From the NCBI RefSeq assembly GCF_018332655.1, contig NZ_BOQL01000004.1, positions 30,347 through 94,346 on the forward strand: a stretch of DNA of 64,000 nucleotides, given 5' to 3'. This DNA comes from Actinoplanes auranticolor. GTDB lineage: Bacteria; Actinomycetota; Actinomycetes; Mycobacteriales; Micromonosporaceae. Every line of letters starts with the position of its first letter. Position 1 is the first letter of the stretch. The notes below the pieces were generated by a model. That model had not been told where the DNA came from. It searched no databases and saw only the letters and a list, made by a program, of their open reading frames with translations. Below, one piece after another: positions 16,803 to 24,907 of this stretch. The position numbers and the translations under genes are program-made.

Positions 16803-19295
16803 TCACGAGACCGGACGCGCGTACTGCAGGCTGGTGGGCTGACGCACCGCGGTCACCTCGACCGCCGTGCGTTGCTCCATGGTCACGTTACCGCCGGCCT
16901 GGCTCACCGAAGCGACCACCCCACCGGGGATCTGCAACGCCGTCTGCATCGTCGACGGCACACCGATCACCCAGAGCGTGTACGGGCCGCTGAGCTGCTT
17001 GCCGTCGACGATCACCTGACCACCGGCGCCGTCGACGAAATAGGACGAGGCGACGATCCGTACGGCGACACCGTTGTCGCCGATGATCTCCATCACCTCA
17101 CCGCCGGCCCCGCGCAGCTCCTGCACGGCGTTCAGAATGGCGGAAGCCTTGATCGGCTGGCCCTTCGGGTCGATGAAGATCTTCAACCCCGGCCCCCGCG
17201 CGGGCAGGGTGCCGGAGAGCAGACCGAGCTCATCGGCCCGCTTACCGGCCTCGGCGAGCGCGGCCTCCCGCCCGGCGACACCGGAGGTCAGCTGCCGCTG
17301 ACTCTCCTCGAGGGCGTTGATCTCCTGCTGCAGCCGCTGGTCACGCGCCTCGAGATCACTGAGGATCCCGACGAGATCCTCCTGGCGCGCGGTGGCTAGC
17401 CCGGCATCCTGGTCGTTGCTGCGCAACTGCACGGCCAGGGTGAAGCCGAGCAGGGCGAGCAACAACCAGATCAGAGCGCCGGCGGACGACAGCCGCCGCC
17501 CGGCCGGAGCCTTCTCTTTGTCCGGTACGGCAACAGCGCCGTCGCCGGCGTCGGCAGGACCGCTGCCCGCAGTGGCCTGACCGTTGCCGGCGGCGGCCGT
17601 CACCGGTTCGGGTGACGTCCCCGGCGTGCCGCGGACGGAGTCGTCGCGGACGTCGGCGGCGGCCGCGGCGCGGGCCATGTTGTCGTGCCACCGCTCGGGC
17701 GTGTCGCGCTCCCCGACAACAGTCGCGGACACGCTTCCCCCGGGGTGGTCGTCCTGCTGCGATACATGGCCACGCTCGGCGGCGTCGGCGTGCTCAGCTG
17801 CCACGTCGGGCCCGGCTGCGTCTTCGACGGGCCAGGACGAGGTGTCTGGCCACCGGTCGGGGCCGGCCGGCGAGCTCTGCCACGGCTCCCGCGACTCGTC
17901 CGCCTGGCCGAGGGAACCGTCAGTAGCCGGCTTCCGGTCTGCGTCGCCGGGGGAGGCCACCGCATCCCACGGCTGGTCATCCCGCTTGGCCGGCGGCCCG
18001 TCGGCGGCGTCGGACCAGGTCTCGTCGTGGCGGGCAGCCGGGACTACGTCGGCCGAGCCGGACCAGTCGTCGCGCTCCGCAGTCGGGCTCACCTCGGCGC
18101 GGCCGGGCCAGGTCTCGTCGTGACCGGCAGCCGGGGGTACTTCAGCGCGGCCGGGCCAGGAGTCGGCGTGCCCGGCGACCGGGCTTGTCTCTGCGCGGCC
18201 GGGCCAAGTCTCGTCGTGACCGGCAGCCGGGGACGCCTCGACGCGGCCGAGCCAGGTCTGGTCGCCCTGCGCAGCCGGGTCCACGTCGGCGCGGTCGACC
18301 CGGGTCTGGTCGTCGCCTCGTGCCGGCAGGTCCTCCGCGGCCTTCTCCCATGGCTGACCGGCAGCGTGCGCCCACGGCTGGTTCTCGTGCCCCGCCGATT
18401 GATCGTCGACCGCACTGACCCACGGCTCGTCATCGTGACCTGCCGGTGGCGCATCGACGGCCCCGGCCTGGTCTTCGCGCCCGGTCGGTGGGTGATCGAC
18501 GGGGTCGGAGCCGGACCGGTCGCCCTGGTCCGGAGGGACCGCCGCGACGGAGTCGGGCCACGGCGTGTCGGTGCTGCGATTCGGCGTGTCGCCCTCGGCC
18601 TCCGGGGCGGAGTCGGTGGGCGGTGCCGCGCGTGGGGTCCTGGTGGTCCCCGGCGCGAAGAACGGTGGTTGCAGCCGCATCGTGGATCCGCCCTCGAACG
18701 ACCGCCGCTCAGCCGGCCTTGCCGGCTCGGAGGCTGCCGGCTGCGACTCCCCGACCGGCGTCCCGCTCAGGGCATGCGGCGTGACCTGCACCGTCGGCTC
18801 TTCGTCGACCTCCGCCGGCGGTGTCAGCAGGGTGGTGGCCTCGTCGTCGTGCCGATCCGGCCGGGACACCCCGCTGTCCTCCTCGCCGGCCGCTGCGGAC
18901 ACGTCAGCTGTCCGGCCCTGACGCTTCGGGTTCAGGGCGGCTTCGTCTCCGGGCGGCGGCAGCATGGCGCCGGCCAGGCGGATCGTCGGGCCGTCCGGGG
19001 ACAAGGGTGCGTGCGGGTCCACCGGCGCGTAGGGATCCGACCCCTCGTGCCCGGACCGCACGCTCTCCTCGTCGGCCGGTCGCCGTCCGGCGGCCGGCAT
19101 CCCGGGATCGCCCAGGGTCGACCGGCGGGCCGCGCCAGGCCGCTCGCCGGACTCCCCCACCTCCGATGCCGCCTCGGTCTCACGCGAGTCAGCCTGCCGG
19201 TCGCCGGACGAGGACTCGGCCGCGGGACGGTCGGCCCGCTCGTCGGGTGCAGACGGCCCGGTCGCGGGACGGTCGGGCTGCTGGTCGTCGGTCAT
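16803..19295 (-). CDS. DUF881 membrane protein with very long repetitive N-terminal region
   Basis: The product has 830 residues, against about 300 for usual members (Rv1825-like). The C-terminal 230 residues are the normal protein: a membrane helix (ALIWLLLALLGFTLAV, about 604-620), a coiled coil (LEARDQRLQQEINALEESQR), then the DUF881 fold (GPGLKIFIDPKGQPI; LWVIGVPSTMQTAL). The first 600 or so residues are acidic, proline/aspartate-rich, probably disordered and cytoplasmic, and include about ten 16-residue tryptophan-containing repeats. The start ATG (MTDDQQPDRP) is eight bases after the small basic protein stop. It is probably part of a membrane complex with the neighbouring DUF881 and small basic proteins, linked to envelope growth. 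Confidence 0.9.
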   Translation of the reverse strand: MTDDQQPDRPATGPSAPDERADRPAAESSSGDRQADSRETEAASEVGESGERPGAARRSTLGDPGMPAAGRRPADEESVRSGHEGSDPYAPVDPHAPLSPDGPTIRLAGAMLPPPGDEAALNPKRQGRTADVSAAAGEEDSGVSRPDRHDDEATTLLTPPAEVDEEPTVQVTPHALSGTPVGESQPAASEPARPAERRSFEGGSTMRLQPPFFAPGTTRTPRAAPPTDSAPEAEGDTPNRSTDTPWPDSVAAVPPDQGDRSGSDPVDHPPTGREDQAGAVDAPPAGHDDEPWVSAVDDQSAGHENQPWAHAAGQPWEKAAEDLPARGDDQTRVDRADVDPAAQGDQTWLGRVEASPAAGHDETWPGRAETSPVAGHADSWPGRAEVPPAAGHDETWPGRAEVSPTAERDDWSGSADVVPAARHDETWSDAADGPPAKRDDQPWDAVASPGDADRKPATDGSLGQADESREPWQSSPAGPDRWPDTSSWPVEDAAGPDVAAEHADAAERGHVSQQDDHPGGSVSATVVGERDTPERWHDNMARAAAAADVRDDSVRGTPGTSPEPVTAAAGNGQATAGSGPADAGDGAVAVPDKEKAPAGRRLSSAGALIWLLLALLGFTLAVQLRSNDQDAGLATARQEDLVGILSDLEARDQRLQQEINALEESQRQLTSGVAGREAALAEAGKRADELGLLSGTLPARGPGLKIFIDPKGQPIKASAILNAVQELRGAGGEVMEIIGDNGVAVRIVASSYFVDGAGGQVIVDGKQLSGPYTLWVIGVPSTMQTALQIPGGVVASVSQAGGNVTMEQRTAVEVTAVRQPTSLQYARPVS
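18000..18480 (-). repeat. 48-bp (16-codon) tandem repeats inside the DUF881 gene
   Basis: The string GGCCGGGCCA or a one-base variant recurs at 18101, 18149, 18197 and 18245, exactly 48 bases apart, with weaker copies on each side. The encoded unit resembles AGHDETWPGRAEVSP. About ten copies of decreasing fidelity are visible; the outer limits are approximate. Confidence 0.75.
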
Positions 19296-19303
19296 CGCCG
19301 CCC

Positions 19304-19636
19304 CTACGCCCGGAACAGGTGCCGGCGGATCGCGGCCACGTTGCCGAAGATCCGGACGCCGAGCACCACCACGACGCCGATGGAGAGCTGGCCGCCTACG
19401 CCCAGTTGGTCGCCCAGGTAGACGATGATGCCCGCGACCAGCACGTTCGAGATGAAGGAGACCACGAACTGCTTGTCGTCGAAGATGCCGTCGAGTTTCG
19501 CGCGCACGCCGCCGAAGACCGCGTCCAGCGCGGCCACGACCGCGATGGGCAGGTACGGCTGCAGCGCGATCGGCACCGTCGGATGGAACACGACGCCGAG
19601 CACGACGCCGGCGATCAGGGCGAGTACGGCGATCAT
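19304..19636 (-). CDS. sbp: Small basic protein (DUF1290, Rv1824-like)
   Basis: The 110-residue membrane protein has three or four helices (MIAVLALIAGVVLGVVF; LPIAVVAALDAVFGGVRAKL; VVSFISNVLVAGIIVYLGDQ; IGVVVVLGVRIFGNVAAIRRHLF). It matches the small basic protein family that lies between two DUF881 genes in many actinobacteria and next to division genes in Firmicutes. Its ATG shares one base with the upstream stop (TGATG), so it is translationally coupled. A role in a membrane scaffold for cell growth or division is inferred from context. Confidence 0.92.
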   Translation of the reverse strand: MIAVLALIAGVVLGVVFHPTVPIALQPYLPIAVVAALDAVFGGVRAKLDGIFDDKQFVVSFISNVLVAGIIVYLGDQLGVGGQLSIGVVVVLGVRIFGNVAAIRRHLFRA

Positions 19637-20523
19637 CAGCCGCCTTTCGACGCTTTGCTGGACGGGGACGGTGCACTGGACGGCGGCACTGACGGCGAGG
19701 CCTGCCGCAGGTTCGGCCCGGTGGCCGCGTCCAGGGTGACGTCGTTGAGCTCGGCCACGTCGTACGAGATGCCGAACTTGGTGTTGAGTGCGCGGAAGAA
19801 GCGGCCCGCCGCGCCGTCGCGGAACTTACCGGCGAGGTTGTCCGGTCCGATCGCCACCACCTGGTACGGCGTGGTCACCGGCCGGAAGTCGACCAGGATC
19901 GCCTCGCCCGCCTGGCGGATCGTGGAGGTGGCGGTGAGCCGCTGGCCGTTGACCGCGACCGCCTCCGCACCGGCCGCCCACAGCGCGTTCGTGGCCACCT
20001 GCAGGTCGGTGTCGCGGACCCGGGCCTCGCTCTTGCGCTCACCGGTCAGCGGGTCCACCGGCATCGGGCCGTCGCCGACGGTCACCCGTGCGCCGGAGCC
20101 GCGCACCGGGGCCAGTCCGGTCTCGGCCTCCAGGTCGCGCATCCGGGCCACGGCCGCGCCTCCGAGCTGTTTCTCGCGCAGCCCGGCGACCTCGGCGCGG
20201 AGCCGGTCGGCGCGGGCCTGCAGCTCGGCCGTCTCGGTGCGGCGGTTCTGCACCTGGTCGATCAGCGTTTCGCGGGCCTGGCTGCGGGCCGGCTCGGCGG
20301 CGGTCGTCTGCTGGTAGGCCACCACCAGCAGGAAACCCAGGGCAGCCACGGTGAGCGCGCTGATGCCGCTGACGATCCGCTTCGTGGCGCCCGTCCGGCC
20401 TTCGCCGCGGGCCTTGCGGGCGGCCGCGTCGGCGTAGCCGGGATCGAGGGGGTTCTGGAACAGCTCGGTCAGGAAGTCCGGGGCGAACCGGCGCTGACCG
20501 TCGCCGCCGTCAGGCGAGCTCAT
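19636..20523 (-). CDS. DUF881 membrane protein (Rv1823-like)
   Basis: This is a 295-residue protein with a short cytoplasmic N-terminus, one membrane helix (VSGISALTVAALGFLLVVAY, about 51-70), a coiled coil (RRTETAELQARADRLRAEVA) and an extracytoplasmic DUF881 domain (ARVTVGDGPMPVDP; NALWAAGAEAVAVNGQRLT; YQVVAIGPDNL). The C-terminus is a Ser/Pro-rich tail. The ATG overlaps the phosphatidyltransferase stop (ATGA). Unlike its downstream paralogue it has normal length. The product probably pairs with the other DUF881 protein. Confidence 0.9.
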   Translation of the reverse strand: MSSPDGGDGQRRFAPDFLTELFQNPLDPGYADAAARKARGEGRTGATKRIVSGISALTVAALGFLLVVAYQQTTAAEPARSQARETLIDQVQNRRTETAELQARADRLRAEVAGLREKQLGGAAVARMRDLEAETGLAPVRGSGARVTVGDGPMPVDPLTGERKSEARVRDTDLQVATNALWAAGAEAVAVNGQRLTATSTIRQAGEAILVDFRPVTTPYQVVAIGPDNLAGKFRDGAAGRFFRALNTKFGISYDVAELNDVTLDAATGPNLRQASPSVPPSSAPSPSSKASKGG

Positions 20524-21179
20524 CCGGCGACTGCTCCGCTCCGGGCCTGCTCGGCCCGGTCGGCGCGCAGCAGCGCGCGGGTCTGCGCCAGGTAGAGCAC
20601 CGCGGCCGCCCAGTAGAGGCCGAGCGCCCACCACGCCAGGCCCCAACCGATCGGCGCGACGACGGCCTGGATCGACGGGACGGCCTCGGCCAACAGCAGC
20701 ATCGGCAACGCGCCGAGCAGTACGAACGTGCCGGTCTTGCCGACGTAGTGCACCGGCGGCGGGCCGTACCCGTGGCGGCGCAGCACCAGCAGCGCGACCC
20801 CCAGCACGGCCTCGCGCAGCAGCAGGGCCACGGTCAGCCACCAGGGCACGACCTCGCGCACGGTGAAGCCGATCAGCGTGGCCAGGATGTAGAGGCGGTC
20901 GGCGAACGGGTCGAGCAGCTCGCCGAGGCGGCTGACCGAGTTCATCCGGCGGGCCACGTAGCCGTCGACCCAGTCGGTGGTGCCGCCCAGGGTCAGCACG
21001 ATCACCGCGGCGACGTCGTGCTCCGGGCCGAGCAGCAGGTAGAGGAAGACCGGTACGCCGAGCAGCCGGACGAAGCTGATGACGTTCGGAATGGTCCAGA
21101 TCCGGTCGGAGGCGGTGAGCGGCGACGGCCGTCCGGGCGCCGGGGAGCCGGGCGTCACCTGCGCAGGCTGCTGCGACAT
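20520..21179 (-). CDS. CDP-alcohol phosphatidyltransferase (Rv1822/PgsA2-like)
   Basis: This 219-residue membrane enzyme shows the full CDP-alcohol phosphatidyltransferase signature D-G-x2-A-R-x8-G-x3-D-x3-D in VDGYVARRMNSVSR and LGELLDPFADR. It transfers a phosphatidyl group from CDP-diacylglycerol to an alcohol, probably glycerol-3-phosphate. Six helices are predicted. I start at ATG 21179 (MSQQPAQVTPG), preceded by a purine-rich GAGAGGGGG; an in-frame upstream GTG/ATG extension looks random. It heads the operon with the DUF881 and small basic protein genes. The acceptor alcohol is not certain. Confidence 0.87.
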   Translation of the reverse strand: MSQQPAQVTPGSPAPGRPSPLTASDRIWTIPNVISFVRLLGVPVFLYLLLGPEHDVAAVIVLTLGGTTDWVDGYVARRMNSVSRLGELLDPFADRLYILATLIGFTVREVVPWWLTVALLLREAVLGVALLVLRRHGYGPPPVHYVGKTGTFVLLGALPMLLLAEAVPSIQAVVAPIGWGLAWWALGLYWAAAVLYLAQTRALLRADRAEQARSGAVAG

Positions 21180-21308
21180 CGCGCCCCCTCTCCCCCTGCC
21201 GGCCGCGGGACCCCACCCGCGGACGTCGTGCACCGCCTCGGTGGGATCGTCCGCGCCCGACCCCCCGGTCGGCACGCCGGACACCGCGGGCCGGTCACTC
21301 GCGAGCCA

Positions 21309-21314
21309 CTATAA
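21309..21314 (-). promoter_or_regulatory. Extended -10 element upstream of the phosphatidyltransferase operon
   Basis: Read on the minus strand, TGGTTATAGT contains TTATAG preceded by a TG. It lies 130 bases before the ATG at 21179. No clear -35 is present. The 238-base gap otherwise shows no gene. Confidence 0.4.
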
Positions 21315-21417
21315 CCAGCCCTGTCGTTGTCCCGGTTCACCCCGGGCCGGACCGTGCGCGGGCCGTTGTGCGGGACACACCCTCTCAGCCGTCCTAGGAA
21401 GGTATGCCCCGCACCGC

Positions 21418-23379
21418 TCAGCGTTTGCCGCGGCGGCTGCGCACGTAGTCGTCGACCACGTAGCGGCCCAGCTCCGAGACGTCCGGGCTGAAGACCCGGC
21501 CGCCGCTGCGCTTGGCCACCGCGTCGACGAAGCGGCGCAGCCCGGGGTCCTCACCCAGCATGAAGACGTTCAGCGTGGCGCCGTAGCGGGTGAGCAGGTC
21601 CACCTCGCGCACGGTCAGCTGCACCGTCTCCGGCAGGGTCGGCCAGTTGAAGTACGCCTGCCCGTCGTCCTCCAGGTGGGCCGTCGGCTCGCCGTCGGTC
21701 ACCACCAGCACCACCGGCTCGGCCCCGGGGTGCCGGCGCAGGTGCCGCCCGGCCAGTTTCAGCGCGTGCTGCAGGTTGGTGCCCTGGACCATGTCCGGTT
21801 CGATCGCCGCCAGCTCGCCCTGCGACAGGCTCATCGCGTACCGGCCGAAGCCGATGATCTGCAGCGAGTCCTGCGGGAACTGGGTCGCCACCAGGTGCGA
21901 CAGCGCCAGCGCGGTCTGCTTCATCGGGCCCCAGCGGCCGTCGGCGAACATCGAGTAGGACAGGTCGACACACAGCGCGACCACCGCCGACGCCCGCCGT
22001 TCGGTCTCGGCGACCTCGAAGTCCTCCGGCTCCAGGCGCACCGGCAACGTGCCCACTCCCCCGCCGGCCCGGCGGCGGACCGCGTTGCCGATGGTGCGGA
22101 CCACGTCGAGCGGCTGCTCGTCGCCGAACTGCCAGCGTCGCGACGACCCGATCAGGTCACCGGCCGCGCCCGCGTCGCGCAGGTCGTGCGAGCCGCGCTT
22201 CTTGCCGGACAGGTCGGAGAAGACCTGCGCCAGCGCGGTGCGGCCGAGCCGGCGCAGAGCCTTGGGCGACAGGGTGAGCCCGTCCTCGTCGCGGGTGACC
22301 CAGCCCTGGCGGCGCAGCTCGCGTTCGAGCTCGCGCAGCCGGCGCACGTCGTCGGCGGCACCGCGGCCGAGCTGGCGCTCCACCGCCTCGACGTCGACAT
22401 CGTCCAGGGTCGCCCCGGGATGCTCCTGGCCCAGCTGCTCCAGCAGGTCGTCGAGCTCGCCCAGCTCGCCGAGCGCCGCGGTGGCGTCGCCGTAGCCGAG
22501 GTCCTCGTTGCCGCGCATCCGCTCGCCGCGGTTCCAGTTCAGCTCGGGGCGCAGCGCGCGCAGGTTGTCGGTCAGCTCGGCCAGCTGACCGCGCAGCGGC
22601 CCGTTGCCGAGCGCCTGGTCCATGAGCTGGGCCAGTTCCTCGCGCTGCTGCGGGCTCAGCGACCGCATCAGCCGCTCGGCCGCCGCGGCCCGCCGGGCCA
22701 GGGAGTCGACCAGCTCGTCGATGGTCTGCGGGTTCTCCGGGAAGAACTCGCCGTGCTTGGCCATGAACTGCTGGAACGCGTCGTCGGTGTCCTCACCACG
22801 GGCGTGCTTGCCGAGCAGCTCGTTGAGATCGCCGACCATCTCGGCGACCCGGGCGTCGGTGGCCGGGTCGCGGCCCTGCAGCGCGTCCTTCATGCCGGCG
22901 AAGCGCTGCTCGACCACGTCCCGCCGCAACTGGTCGAGGATCTGCTGGTACGTCGCCCGGGCCTCGTCGCTGGCCCACTGGTAGTCGGACAGCTCCTGCA
23001 CGGCCTGGGCCGTGGAGCGCGGCAGGTTGTCGAGCACCGCCTCCTGGAAGCGGGCGTCGTCGCCCTCCCGGCCGCGCAGCTCGTCGCGTTCGGCCGCGAC
23101 GGCCTGGTCGAGCAGTTGCTGGGCCCGGGTGACCGCGCCGTCGAGATTGCCCCGGCGCAACGCCTCGCGGCGCATCCGCCGGGCCCGGGCCTCCAGATCG
23201 TCCAGGCCCCGGCCGTCGCGGGGACCCCGGCGCAGCAGGTCCCGCAGCGCGTCGCGCAGATTGTCGCCGCTGAGCACCCGCTCACCGACCTCGTCCACGG
23301 CCGCCCGCACGTCGTACGGCGGCGCGAGCGGATCGGGCCCGTCCCGCCAGACGCCGTACCGGAAACGATTACCCGCCAT
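21418..23379 (-). CDS. VWA-domain protein (Rv0959-like), partner of the MoxR ATPase
   Basis: The 653-residue protein has a long helical, charged N-terminal and middle region (about 1-440) and a C-terminal von Willebrand A domain. The metal site motif DLSYSM (DxSxS), then QGTNLQHAL and VVTDGEPTAH give the three MIDAS loops. The ATG is one base after the stop of the AAA+ gene, so the two are cotranscribed. This pairing is seen in M. tuberculosis Rv0958-Rv0959 and in MoxR/chelatase systems, where the pair remodels or metallates a client protein. The client is unknown. Confidence 0.88.
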   Translation of the reverse strand: MAGNRFRYGVWRDGPDPLAPPYDVRAAVDEVGERVLSGDNLRDALRDLLRRGPRDGRGLDDLEARARRMRREALRRGNLDGAVTRAQQLLDQAVAAERDELRGREGDDARFQEAVLDNLPRSTAQAVQELSDYQWASDEARATYQQILDQLRRDVVEQRFAGMKDALQGRDPATDARVAEMVGDLNELLGKHARGEDTDDAFQQFMAKHGEFFPENPQTIDELVDSLARRAAAAERLMRSLSPQQREELAQLMDQALGNGPLRGQLAELTDNLRALRPELNWNRGERMRGNEDLGYGDATAALGELGELDDLLEQLGQEHPGATLDDVDVEAVERQLGRGAADDVRRLRELERELRRQGWVTRDEDGLTLSPKALRRLGRTALAQVFSDLSGKKRGSHDLRDAGAAGDLIGSSRRWQFGDEQPLDVVRTIGNAVRRRAGGGVGTLPVRLEPEDFEVAETERRASAVVALCVDLSYSMFADGRWGPMKQTALALSHLVATQFPQDSLQIIGFGRYAMSLSQGELAAIEPDMVQGTNLQHALKLAGRHLRRHPGAEPVVLVVTDGEPTAHLEDDGQAYFNWPTLPETVQLTVREVDLLTRYGATLNVFMLGEDPGLRRFVDAVAKRSGGRVFSPDVSELGRYVVDDYVRSRRGKR

Positions 23380-23380
23380 C

Positions 23381-24805
23381 TCAGCTCCCGTACAGGGTGC
23401 GGCCGTCGTCGGTCAGCTCCTTGGCCAGCCGGCGGGTGAGGTGCAGCCCTTCCAGGACGAACTCGACGCCGGAGGCCGCCTGCCCGGGGCTGGGCGCGTC
23501 ACCCAGGCCCAGCCGGTCGAGCACCTTGGCCAGGCCCGGCACGGTGCCGATCTGGGCCAGCAGCTCCTCGGCCGAGACCAGGTCGCCGGTCTCGATGATG
23601 GCGCCCTCGGCCACCAGATCGGTGAAGCCGGACAGGTCGAGGCCGGCCAGCCGGGCCCGGAACGTCTCCGCGGTGGCCAGGCGCAACAGGTGGGCGAGGA
23701 TCTCGGTCTCGCGTCCCTCCTCGCCGCTCTCGAACTCGACCTTGCCGCGCAGGGTGCTGGTCACCGAGACGGTGTCGCAGATCCGGGCGACGGCCTCGCG
23801 CTCGTTCTTGAGCCCGGCCCGGCGCAGCGCGGACGCGGCCACGGTCTCGGCCGCCGCGATGGCGAAGCGGGCCGAGATGCCGGAGCGGGAGTCCACCGCC
23901 GGCGAGTCGCGGACCGCACGGGTGTAGCGGGCCAGCACGTCGACGAGGTGGTCCGGCACGGCCGCCGCCAGGGCCGCCTCCTGCCGGATCAGCGCCGTCT
24001 CCAGCTCGATCTCGAGCGGGTAGTGGGTGCGGATCTCGGCGCCGAAGCGGTCCTTGAGCGGCGTGATGATCCGGCCGCGGTTGGTGTAGTCCTCCGGGTT
24101 GGCCGAGGCCACCAGCAGCAGGTCCAGCGGCAGGCGCAGCTGGTAGCCGCGGACCTGGATGTCGCGCTCCTCGAGCACGTTGAGCAGCGACACCTGGATG
24201 CGCTCGGCCAGGTCGGGCAGCTCGTTGACGGCGAAGATGCCCCGGTTGGTCCGCGGGACCAGGCCGAAGTGAATCGTGTCGGGATCGCCCAGGGCCCGGC
24301 CCTCGGCCACCTTGATCGGGTCGACGTCGCCGATCAGGTCACCGACGCTGGTGTCCGGGGTGGCGAGCTTCTCGCCGTAGCGCTCGGAGCGGTGCAGCCA
24401 GGAGATCGGCAGCAGGTCGCCGGTCTCGGCGGCGAGCCGCCGGGTGGCCGGGGTGAGCGGCTGGTACGGGTGCTCGCGCAGCTCGGAGCCCGTGATGCAG
24501 GGCGTCCACTCGTCGAGCAGGTCGACCAGCCCGCGGATGAGCCGGGTCTTGCCCTGGCCCCGTTCGCCGAGCAGGACCATGTCGTGGCCGGCGAGCAGCG
24601 CCCGCTCGACCTCGGGCAGCACGGTGTCGTCGTAGCCGACGATGCCGGGGAAGCGTGGCGCGCCGCGGCGCAGCCGGTCCAGCAGGTTGTCGCGCAGCTC
24701 CTCTTTGACCGTGCGGAACTCGTGGCCGGAGGCCCGGAGCTCGCCCAGTGTGCGGGGAAGATCGGTCGGAGGTGTGGGGACGAGCTGTGTGGAAGCTTCA
24801 GTCAC
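23381..24805 (-). CDS. MoxR/chelatase-type AAA+ ATPase (Rv0958-like)
   Basis: This ATPase has 474 residues. Walker A is GERGQGKT, the segment GIFAVNELPDLAERIQVSLL holds the Walker B-like element, and NPEDYTNRGRIITPLKDRFG is sensor 1 with the arginine finger region. The GTG at 24805 is preferred: the in-frame sequence upstream is not protein-like, and a -10-like TAGCGT sits seven bases before the GTG, pointing to a leaderless mRNA. It is divergent from the PhzF gene. It probably acts on the downstream VWA protein or through it. Confidence 0.88.
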   Translation of the reverse strand: MTEASTQLVPTPPTDLPRTLGELRASGHEFRTVKEELRDNLLDRLRRGAPRFPGIVGYDDTVLPEVERALLAGHDMVLLGERGQGKTRLIRGLVDLLDEWTPCITGSELREHPYQPLTPATRRLAAETGDLLPISWLHRSERYGEKLATPDTSVGDLIGDVDPIKVAEGRALGDPDTIHFGLVPRTNRGIFAVNELPDLAERIQVSLLNVLEERDIQVRGYQLRLPLDLLLVASANPEDYTNRGRIITPLKDRFGAEIRTHYPLEIELETALIRQEAALAAAVPDHLVDVLARYTRAVRDSPAVDSRSGISARFAIAAAETVAASALRRAGLKNEREAVARICDTVSVTSTLRGKVEFESGEEGRETEILAHLLRLATAETFRARLAGLDLSGFTDLVAEGAIIETGDLVSAEELLAQIGTVPGLAKVLDRLGLGDAPSPGQAASGVEFVLEGLHLTRRLAKELTDDGRTLYGS

Positions 24806-24812
24806 TTCGGAA

Positions 24813-24818
24813 ACGCTA
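24813..24818 (-). promoter_or_regulatory. -10 element giving a leaderless start for the AAA+ gene
   Basis: TAGCGT on the minus strand is followed by seven bases and then GTG. TTGGTC lies 19 bases upstream as a weak -35. No good ribosome binding site precedes the GTG. Confidence 0.45.
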
Positions 24819-24907
24819 CTCCGGACCTGTGACAAGTGACCAAGACCGCGGCCAGGCCCGCGGAATTGGCTCTGGCCGGGCCCGGCCCCCGGCGGGACGC
24901 TGAGGGC

